DNA of 64,000 bases from Dichotomocladium elegans (lineage: Eukaryota; Mucoromycota; Mucoromycetes; Mucorales; Lichtheimiaceae), in assembly GCA_025716815.1 (NCBI GenBank), contig JAIXMN010000010.1, positions 310,001-374,000 on the forward strand, read 5' to 3'. Positions within the stretch are counted from its first letter, which is position 1. Each line of letters begins with the position of its first letter. The notes under the pieces were generated by a model. It was not told where the DNA came from. It was given only the letters and a program-made list of their open reading frames with translations, and searched no databases. The position numbers and the translations under genes were made by a program. This document shows, in pieces, positions 42,490-51,086 of this stretch.

Positions 42490-42494
42490 AAAAA
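42490..42494 (-). terminator. RNA polymerase III terminator of tRNA-Gly
   Basis: Run of five T on the minus strand, 17 nt beyond the mature 3' end of tRNA-Gly. Confidence 0.6.
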
Positions 42495-42511
42495 GGATAC
42501 ACCTTCGTACA

Positions 42512-42582
42512 TGCGTGGACCGGGAATCGAACCCGGGTCATCCGCGTGGCAGGCGGATATTATACCACTAAACCATCCACGC
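42512..42582 (-). tRNA. tRNA-Gly (GCC)
   Basis: 71 nt on the minus strand. Acceptor GCGTGGA pairs with TCCACGC, discriminator A. Anticodon loop CTGCCAC with anticodon GCC (42548-42550). T arm CCGGG-TTCGATT-CCCGG. D arm contains GGTTTAGTGGTATAAT. No intron, no encoded CCA. Confidence 0.96.
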
Positions 42583-43133
42583 CGCTGGTGTTGTTGTCAG
42601 GTCCTCGGCGTTTGGTTCCTGGTTGTCTTGTACAATTCCGTCTAAAAATGGTAATGTCCCAGAGTACTCAAACCAGCCTTGATATCGACTTTGCAGACTT
42701 CTTCTTGCTTGACCAAGTGATACCCTTTATTGATTCTATATGACTTATATTTATATATTTCACTATGGAATGTGCTGGAAGCAGTGTTTCATGGAAAGTG
42801 CTTCTGATAGAACTGCTATGGATACCAATTGGTGTATGAGGTGGTTGTTCTGCAGCCGACATCTAGAATATTCGCGCAGTATCCAAGGTTTCGGTTTCAG
42901 ATCGAAGGTTTTCCCGTCGGCCTGGATTTCTGGGCTTGAACCTTCATTTATTTTGTGACAGCCTAATGCCTTGGTTTGGCATGTCCATGACATTAGGTCC
43001 TCTCATTACATCAATTAAATCGATCAATTATTTCTTATAAAGGAAGGGCGCCTTTTATGGAAGTGCTGTAGATTGGAGCTCAGTAACTTTGTAAGAGTCG
43101 GAAAGTGAAAGCCTGACCATATTACTTAACCTA
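42583..43133. other. Spacer between tRNA-Gly and the Tc1-like element
   Basis: About 550 bp without a convincing gene. Short frames only; an AT-rich ATTTATATATTTC stretch near 42750. May be the only unique host DNA of any length in the window. Confidence 0.5.
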
Positions 43134-44561
43134 CAGTGGGCGCCAAAAGTGCACCAATGTTCAGTTCTCTCTGATATAGTATACATTTTCTCATCCAATT
43201 TATATTTATATATTGTAGCATTAAACCATGTTCTCCACTGACCTATTTTGTATATTTATCTGAGTTTTAAAGCGAGGGAAACGGAGTGAGCTGGAGTTGA
43301 AGGGATGTAAACATACCAAGGCCATTGGTGCACTTTTGACGCCTAATTCTATGCTACTCGCAAACTGCTCCAATGCATGTTAAAACAACCCACAAGTTGT
43401 GTTTTTATTTTGCGACACTAATATCAGGCGTTGCCTTGCTAATGATGACATTAGCAACCATAAATTCCTTTTCAGTTCTCATAGTAAGTCCTCCAATAAA
43501 TAATGCGACCAATTCCAAAAGATACCGAAGACAAGGTGAAGAAATATCTATCCGATGGACTTTCACGGCGTGAAACTGCTCAGCGAGTCGGGATTGGTGC
43601 TTCTACTGTTAACCGAATTGCGAAAAAAGCGTTTGAAACACTTCCTATCATGAAAATGGGTCGCCCACCAAAGCTATCGCAGCGTGACAAAGCTTTCTGT
43701 ATCCGCCAGATCACAATTGGAAGGAAGGAAAATGCAGTGCAAGTCCAAAAAGCCTTAGAAAGTGACCTAGGAATATCTGTCAGCCCAGCAACAGTTCGGA
43801 GGGTCTTCAAGAATGGAGGGCTTGGTGCATTTGTTAAGCCGAAGAAACCACTTTTACGAACAGCAAACGTTAAAGCTCGGCTCCAATGGGCAATTGAGCA
43901 TGCTCACTGGACCATTGATGACTGGAAACGTGTAATTTGGTCTGATGAAACCAAGATCGATCGCTTTGGGTCTGATGGGAAATTCTATGCATGGAAACGA
44001 GATTGCGAACCACTACTTCCCCGTCATGTACAGCAAACAGTCAAACATGGTGGCGGCAATATCAAACTTTGGAGTTGTATAACTTGGGAAGGCCCTGGAT
44101 ACATAGCTAAAATTGATCACACACTCGACAAGGAGCTCTATCTTTCAATTCTCAAGGATGACTTGCAAAAAACCATGCAGTATTACGGCTTTGGTGCACC
44201 TGATACAATCTTTCAACATGACAATGACCCAAAACATACTGCCTATATTGTTCAAGACTGGCTCAAATCTCAGGAATTCCAAGTTATGAAATGGCCAGCA
44301 CAGTCTCCAGACCTTAATCCAATTGAAAACATGTGGTCTTTATTGAAATATCGGCTTTACCATAATTATGACTCTCCACCTGCAGGAATGATTGCACACT
44401 GGGAGCGTATCTATGCCACCTGGTATAAAATCACAAAGGAGGAATGCCAGAAGGTTATTGAAACAATGCCAAAGCGATGCAACGAAGTTATCAAGGCCAA
44501 AGGATACTGGATAGACTATTAGCCACCTTTAATTTAGAGTTTTATAAATAAAGGAAGGCAG
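43134..44561 (+). mobile_element. Tc1/mariner element, 3' end cut by gypsy F
   Basis: Starts CAGTGGGCGCCAAAAGTGCA directly after TA (43132-43133), as expected for Tc1/mariner. The 3' TIR is absent: the LTR of gypsy F begins 39 bp after the transposase stop. The 5' untranslated part has an inverted copy of the terminus at 43322-43343. Confidence 0.88.
43503..44522 (+). CDS. Tc1-like DD34E transposase
   Basis: 339 aa, complete. It would bind the TIRs and cut and rejoin the element at TA. The N-terminal helix-turn-helix (residues 1-50, SRRETAQRVGIGASTVNRI) is followed by a second HTH region with GRPPKLS. The catalytic core has WSDETK (first D), QHDNDPKHT (second D) and SPDLNPIENMW (E), with exactly 34 residues between the second D and the E. 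Length is typical of the family and there is no intron or frameshift. It may still act in trans although the element has lost its 3' end. Confidence 0.95.
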   Translation: MRPIPKDTEDKVKKYLSDGLSRRETAQRVGIGASTVNRIAKKAFETLPIMKMGRPPKLSQRDKAFCIRQITIGRKENAVQVQKALESDLGISVSPATVRRVFKNGGLGAFVKPKKPLLRTANVKARLQWAIEHAHWTIDDWKRVIWSDETKIDRFGSDGKFYAWKRDCEPLLPRHVQQTVKHGGGNIKLWSCITWEGPGYIAKIDHTLDKELYLSILKDDLQKTMQYYGFGAPDTIFQHDNDPKHTAYIVQDWLKSQEFQVMKWPAQSPDLNPIENMWSLLKYRLYHNYDSPPAGMIAHWERIYATWYKITKEECQKVIETMPKRCNEVIKAKGYWIDY

Positions 44562-44878
44562 TGTAGCAGTAGCTACAGTGACAGGTCACTCTTGACCGAC
44601 GACCAAGATACTACAAGGATAACGATCACGATCAAGACCACATCTCTGGCGACGACATTATGTACCACACTCACTTTCTCTGTACGACGATCCTATATGT
44701 ATACCACTGTAATTACCCCGCTACTGTTTACTATATAAACAAGGATGCCCTGTGACGTCAGGCATCCCCACGTTGTATTATTATAATCATCGTTCTTCTC
44801 GTCGCGTTCGCGCTTCCTCCACGCTGTATATCAGACGCTCTTTGTAAGTACTCGCACAACAGTGCCTGTACTGTTACA
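44562..44878 (+). repeat. 5' LTR of gypsy F
   Basis: 317 bp, TGTAGCAGTAGC...CTGTTACA, unlike the TGTCG...GACA LTRs of A-E. Contains ACTATATAAACAAGG promoter-like sequence. Confidence 0.94.
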
Positions 44879-44880
44879 GT

Positions 44881-44892
44881 TGGTAGCTGATG
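44881..44892 (+). promoter_or_regulatory. PBS of gypsy F
   Basis: TGGTAGCTG (44881-44889) followed by ATG TAG, a start-stop minimal ORF. Gag starts 247 bp downstream. Confidence 0.78.
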
Positions 44893-45136
44893 TAGTTTCG
44901 AACACTGCATCATCTCGACGTGATATACTCGCTTGTTTTTCGACGTTATGAACGACGTGCCATTTTGCGCGGGTTCCTCTTTACCATAAAAGACACGACG
45001 CTCACGGAAACTATCTTTCGACGCTAGGACACACAAAAGAAAGATCAAGTTTCGACGCACGAACCACACCACCGCCAACCAAGTCTCTCTCGCTTCTTCT
45101 GTCTCCTCTGTCGACCTTCCCCACAAGCCTCCCGCC

Positions 45137-46429
45137 ATGTCTGCTCCCACTGAGAACCACCCTCTTGCGGCAACCGCCTCGGCCGCGACGCTGGAGCCCA
45201 TAATTGGGTCGATCCAGGAATTGTCCGCTCGTGCTGAGCGGACAGACGAGAACTTCCGCCAAGTCCATGCGGAGTTCGAGAATTTTGGGGCCACCCTGCA
45301 AGCAGCCGACGACTCCTTCACCAAGGCCATGGCGGCGAATGACCGCCGCGTGGGCGGCATCGAGCAGCAGCTCCAGGAGGTCTCCGCGGGGCTTACAGCC
45401 CAAAACGCCCATCTGGCGGACGTGGCAGCGACGCTTGCTGCCATCCAGACCCAGCTGTCGGCCCTTTCTCTTGGTGTTGCCTCCGCCACGTCCAACACCG
45501 ACGCTACCTCCGCCCCTGCCACGGCTGCTGTTGCCACTTCGGTGGTGACTGCAGCGACGCCTGGCGACGCTCCCTCGGATGCCAAACGCATCAAGATCGT
45601 GGCTCCGGACGCGAAGTTTTCGGGGGGTGACCCCAACGCTTTGGAGGACTGGCTGTTTGGGCTCACGCGGTATTACCGCAACGCCCGTAACTCCACCGAC
45701 GCCGAGAAGGTGGATTACGCGGCGAGTCTTTTGACTGACGGAGCCCTCAGCTGGTTCCGACTCCTTTGCGTGGAGAACAAGGAGCCCCGCACGTGGGGTG
45801 ACTTTACGACGGCCCTGCGGCAACGCTGGTTACCCCCAAACCAGGACGAGCTGAACCGCAGCAAGTGGGAGGCGACGCGCCAACGTACGACCGTACCGTC
45901 GTATGTGGCGGCCTTCAACGACGCGAAGGGACGCTGCAACCAGCAGGAGTTGTCCAACGCTGAGGTGCGCCGACGGTTTTTGCATGGCCTAAAGCCGAAT
46001 GTGCAGCGTTGGGTCCGTTTTAAGGACCCAAAGTCGTACGACGAGGCCGTGCTCTTGGCCACCCATTATGACGCGACCTGGGGCGACGGTAATGCCCTAG
46101 GCCTTGGCAGTAGCATTCATGCTCCTGTCGACGAGATGGAGGTTGACGGGATAGAACGGCGACATTCTACCTGACGAGTGTCCGGCCAACCTTCTGGACT
46201 TTCTTGGGCCGAAGTCCAGCGCTGCAACCTTTGTGTTCGGTGCTATAAGCCCGGACACCAGGGCAAGCACTGCCCCCAGTATGGCGATGCCAACCGTTCC
46301 TCTGGGCGTTCCTCTGGCCGTTCCGGTCGTTCCTCGGGCTCTCGGCGCTCTCGTTCTCGCTCTCGCTCCCGTTCCCGCTCTCGCTCTCGCTCGGCGCCCC
46401 GTTCCGCCAATGCGGTGGAAAAAAACTAG
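45137..46429 (+). pseudogene. gag: Gag of gypsy F with one in-frame TGA
   Basis: Start ATG in a CCGCCATG context. Ala-rich N terminus with helical/coiled repeats (residues 1-150), then the Gag capsid domain (FSGGDPNALEDWLF to about residue 325). A TGA at 46172-46174 (TGA CGA context) interrupts the frame. The same frame resumes with a CCHC knuckle (CVRCYKPGHQGKHC) and an Arg-Ser repeat run near 46340-46400, ending at TAG 46427-46429. Most likely a CGA-to-TGA mutation; readthrough is possible but unproven. Confidence 0.85.
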
Positions 46430-46460
46430 ATCCGCCAGTAGAGGCACCCAACTCTGCTGG
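46420..46460 (+). promoter_or_regulatory. -1 ribosomal frameshift signal, gag/pol of F
   Basis: A AAA AAC at 46420-46426 in the gag frame with the gag stop TAG immediately after. An 8-nt spacer, then stem CCAGTAGAG/CTCTGCTGG (46435-46443 with 46452-46460, one T-G wobble) around an 8-nt loop. Confidence 0.82.
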
Positions 46461-49400
46461 TTCTCCTCTTTTGTCGCCCCCCGCGAGTGGGGATAATAAA
46501 GACGCATTAGACGTTCCTTATAATGCTCTTTCACGTTTTGCCTTTTCGATTACGGACGTATGCGACGACGATACTTTCACTAACCGCCATGTTTTGATCC
46601 GACGTGATGGGCTGGTCAATGGGTACCCAGCCCGGATTTTAATTGACAGTGGCGCTACGCACGATTTTGTGACCAGCTCTTTCCTGAACCGTTTCCAATT
46701 GAGCGACGAATTGGTCAACGACGAACGAATGTCTTCAGTGACGTTTGCCAATGGCAGCATTGGTAACTCGCTGGCATACATTGACGCTACTATCGTAATG
46801 GACGATTTCAATTCCTCAGTACGGTTATATACAGGTATTGTCAGTAACTCCCATGACGTTCTTTTGGGAAAAAGCTGGCTTTACGACGAGAACCCCAATA
46901 TTGACTGGCGGACGAACAAGATGAGCCCTTCCGACGTTCCAATTCAAGTCGAGATCAATTATGCATCCCGGCATGAAGGGAATCAGCTCATCGACGCGCC
47001 TGACGGGGAAAGCTTTGTGGTCCTCTTTACGGAGAAGTTAGAGTCTGACGGAACCAAGGTTTTCGTACCAGGGTTAGGCAAACTTCTCAAGGACTATGCT
47101 GACGTATTTCCCGACGATCTTCCTACTGGGCTGCCACCTGAACGCGACGTTGAACACACCATCCCTCTAGAGCCAGACGCACGACCACCAGCTCAACGTC
47201 TATACCGCTTATCCACACGTGAGTTGGCAGAGCTGAAACGGACGCTCGACGATTTATTGGCAAAGGGGTGGATTAAACCGTCCAGTGCGCCTTATGGTGC
47301 ACCGGTTCTGTTTGTGGGCAAGAAGGATGGTACCCTACGAATGGTAGTGGATTATCGAGCTTTGAATCGCGTTACTATAAAGGACCGATACCCATTACCT
47401 CGCACCGACGATCTCATGGAGCAGCTCCGTGGTGCCAGAGTGTTCTCGAAGATGGACCTTCGTTCTGGCTATTACCAAATACGAGTCAAGGAAGACGATG
47501 TCCCAAAAACCAGTTTCCTGACGAGATATGGACTCTACGCTTTTACGGTTATGCCAATGGGTCTAGCTTCGGCTCCCTCGACGTTTATGCGGGCTCTCAA
47601 CAACGTTTTTCACGACCTCCTCGACGATTGCGTTATTGTTTACTTGGATGATATTCTCGTCTACAGTAAGACGCCTGAGGATCACGCCAAACACCTGAAT
47701 AAGGTTTTGGGACGACTACGTCAACACAAGCTCTACGCCAAATGGTCTAAGTGTGCTTTCGGGATGTCTCGACTTGAGTTCCTTGGACATGAGGTAGGGG
47801 CTGACGGTGTACGGTGTGAGCCTAGAAAGCTCGACGCGGTCACGAAGTGGACGGCGCCCAAAAGTGTGGGTGACCTCCAGACGTTTCTCGGATTTTGTAA
47901 CTATTATCGACGCTTTGTGCACCAGTACGCAGAGGTTACTGTGCCCCTCAACGAACTCCTTCGTAAGGATGTTCCTTGGACGTGGGGTGACGCGCAACAG
48001 ACGGCTTTTGACGAACTAAAGTGACGGCTTACCTCTGCCCCTGTTCTTGCACTTCCTGATCCCTCTCGACGCTTTTACGTGCACACCGACGCATCGACTA
48101 CGGTCGCTATTGGTGGCATTCTCTCCCAGGAACAGGACGATGGTCTTTTGCACCCTGTCGCTTTTGCATCTCGGACTTTGAAAGGTGCAGAACGGAATTA
48201 TCCCGTACACGAACTCGAGTTGCTTGCGGTTATTTTTTGTCTTAGTGAATGGCGCCATCATTTGGACGGGCGTCGCTTTACGCTCTTCACGGACAACCGC
48301 GCTATCTCCACTCTTCACACAAACACGAATCTCTCTTCCCGACAGGCACGATGGCTGGAAAAATTCATGTCTTACCAGTTCGACGTTTATCATATTCCTC
48401 GCGAAAAGAACGCGGCCGCTGACGCTCTCTCTAAGCGGCCTCCGGATGAGCCGACGCATGCCGACGCCCACATGGCGATACATCATATGGCTCTTGTGGT
48501 CTGGGGGGAGACGCTTGGCCACGATCTTATCAAATATTATTGTAAGGACGCACTGTGGACCGACGTTATTGCCAAGTTACGAACCGGGGAGGAGGTTGAC
48601 GGTGAATACTCGATGGAGGACGGCATATTATATCGAGTTGTGGATGGACGACGACGAATCTGTGTCCCTCGCATGCCGACGCTGTTAAATCGTATATTGC
48701 ATGACGCACATGATGCACCAGTAGCAGGGCATAGGGGGATCGACGCAACGCTCGAGCGCGTAGGACGCATTTACTACTGGCCTCATATGAGCAAAACTGT
48801 CCGACGATATATATCCACGTGCGACATGTGTCAAAGGGTGAAACCGACGAACTCTAAGCCTGCAGGCCTCTTGCAACCATTGCAACGGGCTCAGGGACGT
48901 TGGGCATCAGTCTCCATGGACTTTATTACGCATTTGCCCAAGACGAAACGCAATTTCGACGCTATCGCAGTATTTGTGGATCGCTTCTCCAAGCGTGCCC
49001 ACTTTGCTCCATGCAAGACGACTGATACTGCTGAGGATTTTGCTGATCTGTTCTTTCGAGAGATTTATCGCCAGCATGGTCTACCCGACGATCTTGTAAG
49101 TGATCGTGACGTACGTTTTACCTCTCGATTCTGGGCTGCTCTCACGAAGATGCTTGGCATCAAACGCAATTTATCGACGGCTTTCCATCCTCAAAGCGAC
49201 GGACAGACGGAACGCACGAATCGGACGCTCGAAGACATGCTGCGCAATTACGTCGCTTATGACCAACGTGACTGGGATCGATGGTTACCAATTCTAGAGC
49301 ATACGTATAACGACACCAAGCACGCCTCGATTGGCATCACGCCTTTCTTCGCCGACTTGGGACGGAATGTCTCTCCTGCTCTGACGCCTGGTACTCCATC

Positions 49401-50006
49401 AGACGTGGCTTCGGCCGACGAATTGGCTAGCAAACTTGACTCCATCCGCAAAGAGGTGCTTTTACAGCTCGACGCTGCGGCAGAACGACAAGCTAAGTAT
49501 GCTAATGCCAGACGCCGTGAAGTGGAATTGGAAGTGGGTATGCAAGTTCTTGTTAGAACGACGAATATCAATCCCGACGTATACTCCTCTTCCCCGACGA
49601 AGAAGTTACTGCCACGATGGGCAGGCCCTTACAAGATCCTGGAACGTATTGGGCCTGTGGCATATCGTCTTGCACTCCCTGAGACGATGACGGCTCATGA
49701 CGTTTTTCATATCAGTGCTCTGAAGGTTTATAATGAACCTGACGATGAAGAGCGACGGCCGGACAGACCTCCAGCAGTCATTACACAACGAACGAATATG
49801 AGGTCGACGAGATTTTGGACGCACGCACCCGACGCGGCAAAACCCAATACCTTGTTCTTTGGAAGGGGTATCCACGTCACGAAGCCACCTGGGAACCTGC
49901 GTCAAATCTGACCAACGCTAAGGAGTCTCTCCGACGTTTCCATGAGCAAAAGTCTATAGTGGATGTTGTTTCACCGACTCGCCGCTCACGCCGTTTAGGC
50001 AAATAA
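46426..50006 (+). pseudogene. pol: Pol of gypsy F (PR-RT-RH-IN-chromodomain), two lesions
   Basis: Protease LIDSGATHDF, reverse transcriptase IVYLDDILVYSK, RNase H HTDASTTV, integrase with HHCC finger, MDFITHLP, VSDRDVRF and DGQTERTNR. A GPY-like segment (WAGPYKILERIGPVAYRL) follows, then a chromodomain (QYLVLWKGYPRHEATWEP). Lesion 1: TGA at 48022-48024 followed by CGG, interrupting the RNase H start in an otherwise continuous frame. Lesion 2: an indel near 49788 puts the chromodomain (49789-50006) in another frame. Chromodomains of this group direct integration to marked chromatin; here it would not be made. Confidence 0.88.
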
Positions 50007-50769
50007 CCGTTTGGTTAACGCTCGCCAATCTTGATTGGGACGCTTTGCACGGCTGTTTATACAGCATTCCGCATTTAGGCTTCGTGTCCTTCAGCCTTTT
50101 TGCCACGACGAACCCTGTCTAGTTTCCAATTCTCCTGTCGGGTTGACGTTACGCTTGTTTCCGCTTGCAGTATGTTTGGAGTCTGTTACGCCCTGTTGAT
50201 GTGATGGGGTTACCACTTCCTTGTTACGCTTAGGCAGTATATGCGTTGTGGTGATTTTCGGATCTGATACTTGGCAGTATGTTCTTCATCTGTTACGCTT
50301 GCGCTACTTGCAGTATTTTGATCTTACCGCCTCTGTCTCGAGACGCCTTTTTTTCGAGGGGGGAGGAATGGATACACCCATTATATGATCGCCTTAACGA
50401 CGAATGCTAACAGCCTTAGGCTACCCGACGATTAATAGGGGTGTTAAGGTCGAAGAGTCATAGGGTTAACGCACGCACGACAACGCCCGTCACTGCTCTC
50501 TAGCATACGTATTTTACAACCAGACCAGACTGTCCTCTGGCTGCGCGCAAGCAGACGCCATCCATAGTTCATGTGGATCACGACGACGATTGTGATGGAC
50601 GACGTTAGGATGACGACGACGACGAAGTGGTTAACTCGTGTCATCTCTGTCTCACAAATTATAGAACACGCAGGTCAATAGACGCATTATATTGACGACG
50701 ACGATTTCTCCCGACGTTTCCTCAGGTTTGTTCCAGTCCAGAGGTGGACTTGGTTTAGAGGGGGGAGAA
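50007..50769 (+). other. 3' untranslated region of gypsy F
   Basis: About 760 bp between the chromodomain stop and the 3' LTR. No open frame of note. GACGACGACGA runs near 50580-50705, a G-rich GAGGGGGGAGGAATGG at 50359-50374 that may be a second polypurine tract, and the terminal one at 50758-50767. Confidence 0.6.
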
Positions 50770-51086
50770 TGTAGCAGTAGCTACAGTGACGGGTCACTCT
50801 TGACTGACGACCAAGATACTACAAGGATAACGATCACGATCAAGACCGCATCTCCGGCGACGACATTATGTACCACACTCACTTTCTCTGTACGACGATC
50901 CTATATGTATACCACTGTAATTACCCCGCTACTGTTTACTATATAAACAAGGATGCCCTGTGACGTCGGGCATCCCCACGTTGTATTATTATAATCATCG
51001 TTCTTCTCGTCGCGTTCGCGCTTCCTCCACGCTGTATATCAGACGCTCTTTGTAAGTACTCGCACAACAGTGCCTGTACTGTTACA
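50770..51086 (+). repeat. 3' LTR of gypsy F
   Basis: 317 bp. Differs from the 5' LTR at five visible positions, all A/G or C/T. Confidence 0.94.

Larger units (their letters stand above)
44562..51086 (+). mobile_element. Ty3/gypsy chromovirus F
   Basis: 6,525 bp with 317-bp LTRs (five visible differences, all transitions). Gag has an RS-repeat tail, gag/pol has an A AAA AAC frameshift signal, pol ends in a chromodomain, and a long 3' untranslated region precedes the polypurine tract 50758-50767. Flanks do not match: truncated Tc1 element on the left, gypsy L on the right, so no target duplication. Confidence 0.94.

Noticed and set aside
44758..45823. Long minus-strand frames (302 and 270 codons) across the 5' part of chromovirus F
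   Set aside because: They are antisense to gag and its leader, have alanine/arginine-rich shadow composition and no domain.
46172..46174. Programmed readthrough of TGA in F gag (and 48022 in pol)
   Set aside because: Both have TGA-C context, which can be leaky, but the same CGA-to-TGA change occurs in three other unrelated frames, so mutation is the simpler reading.
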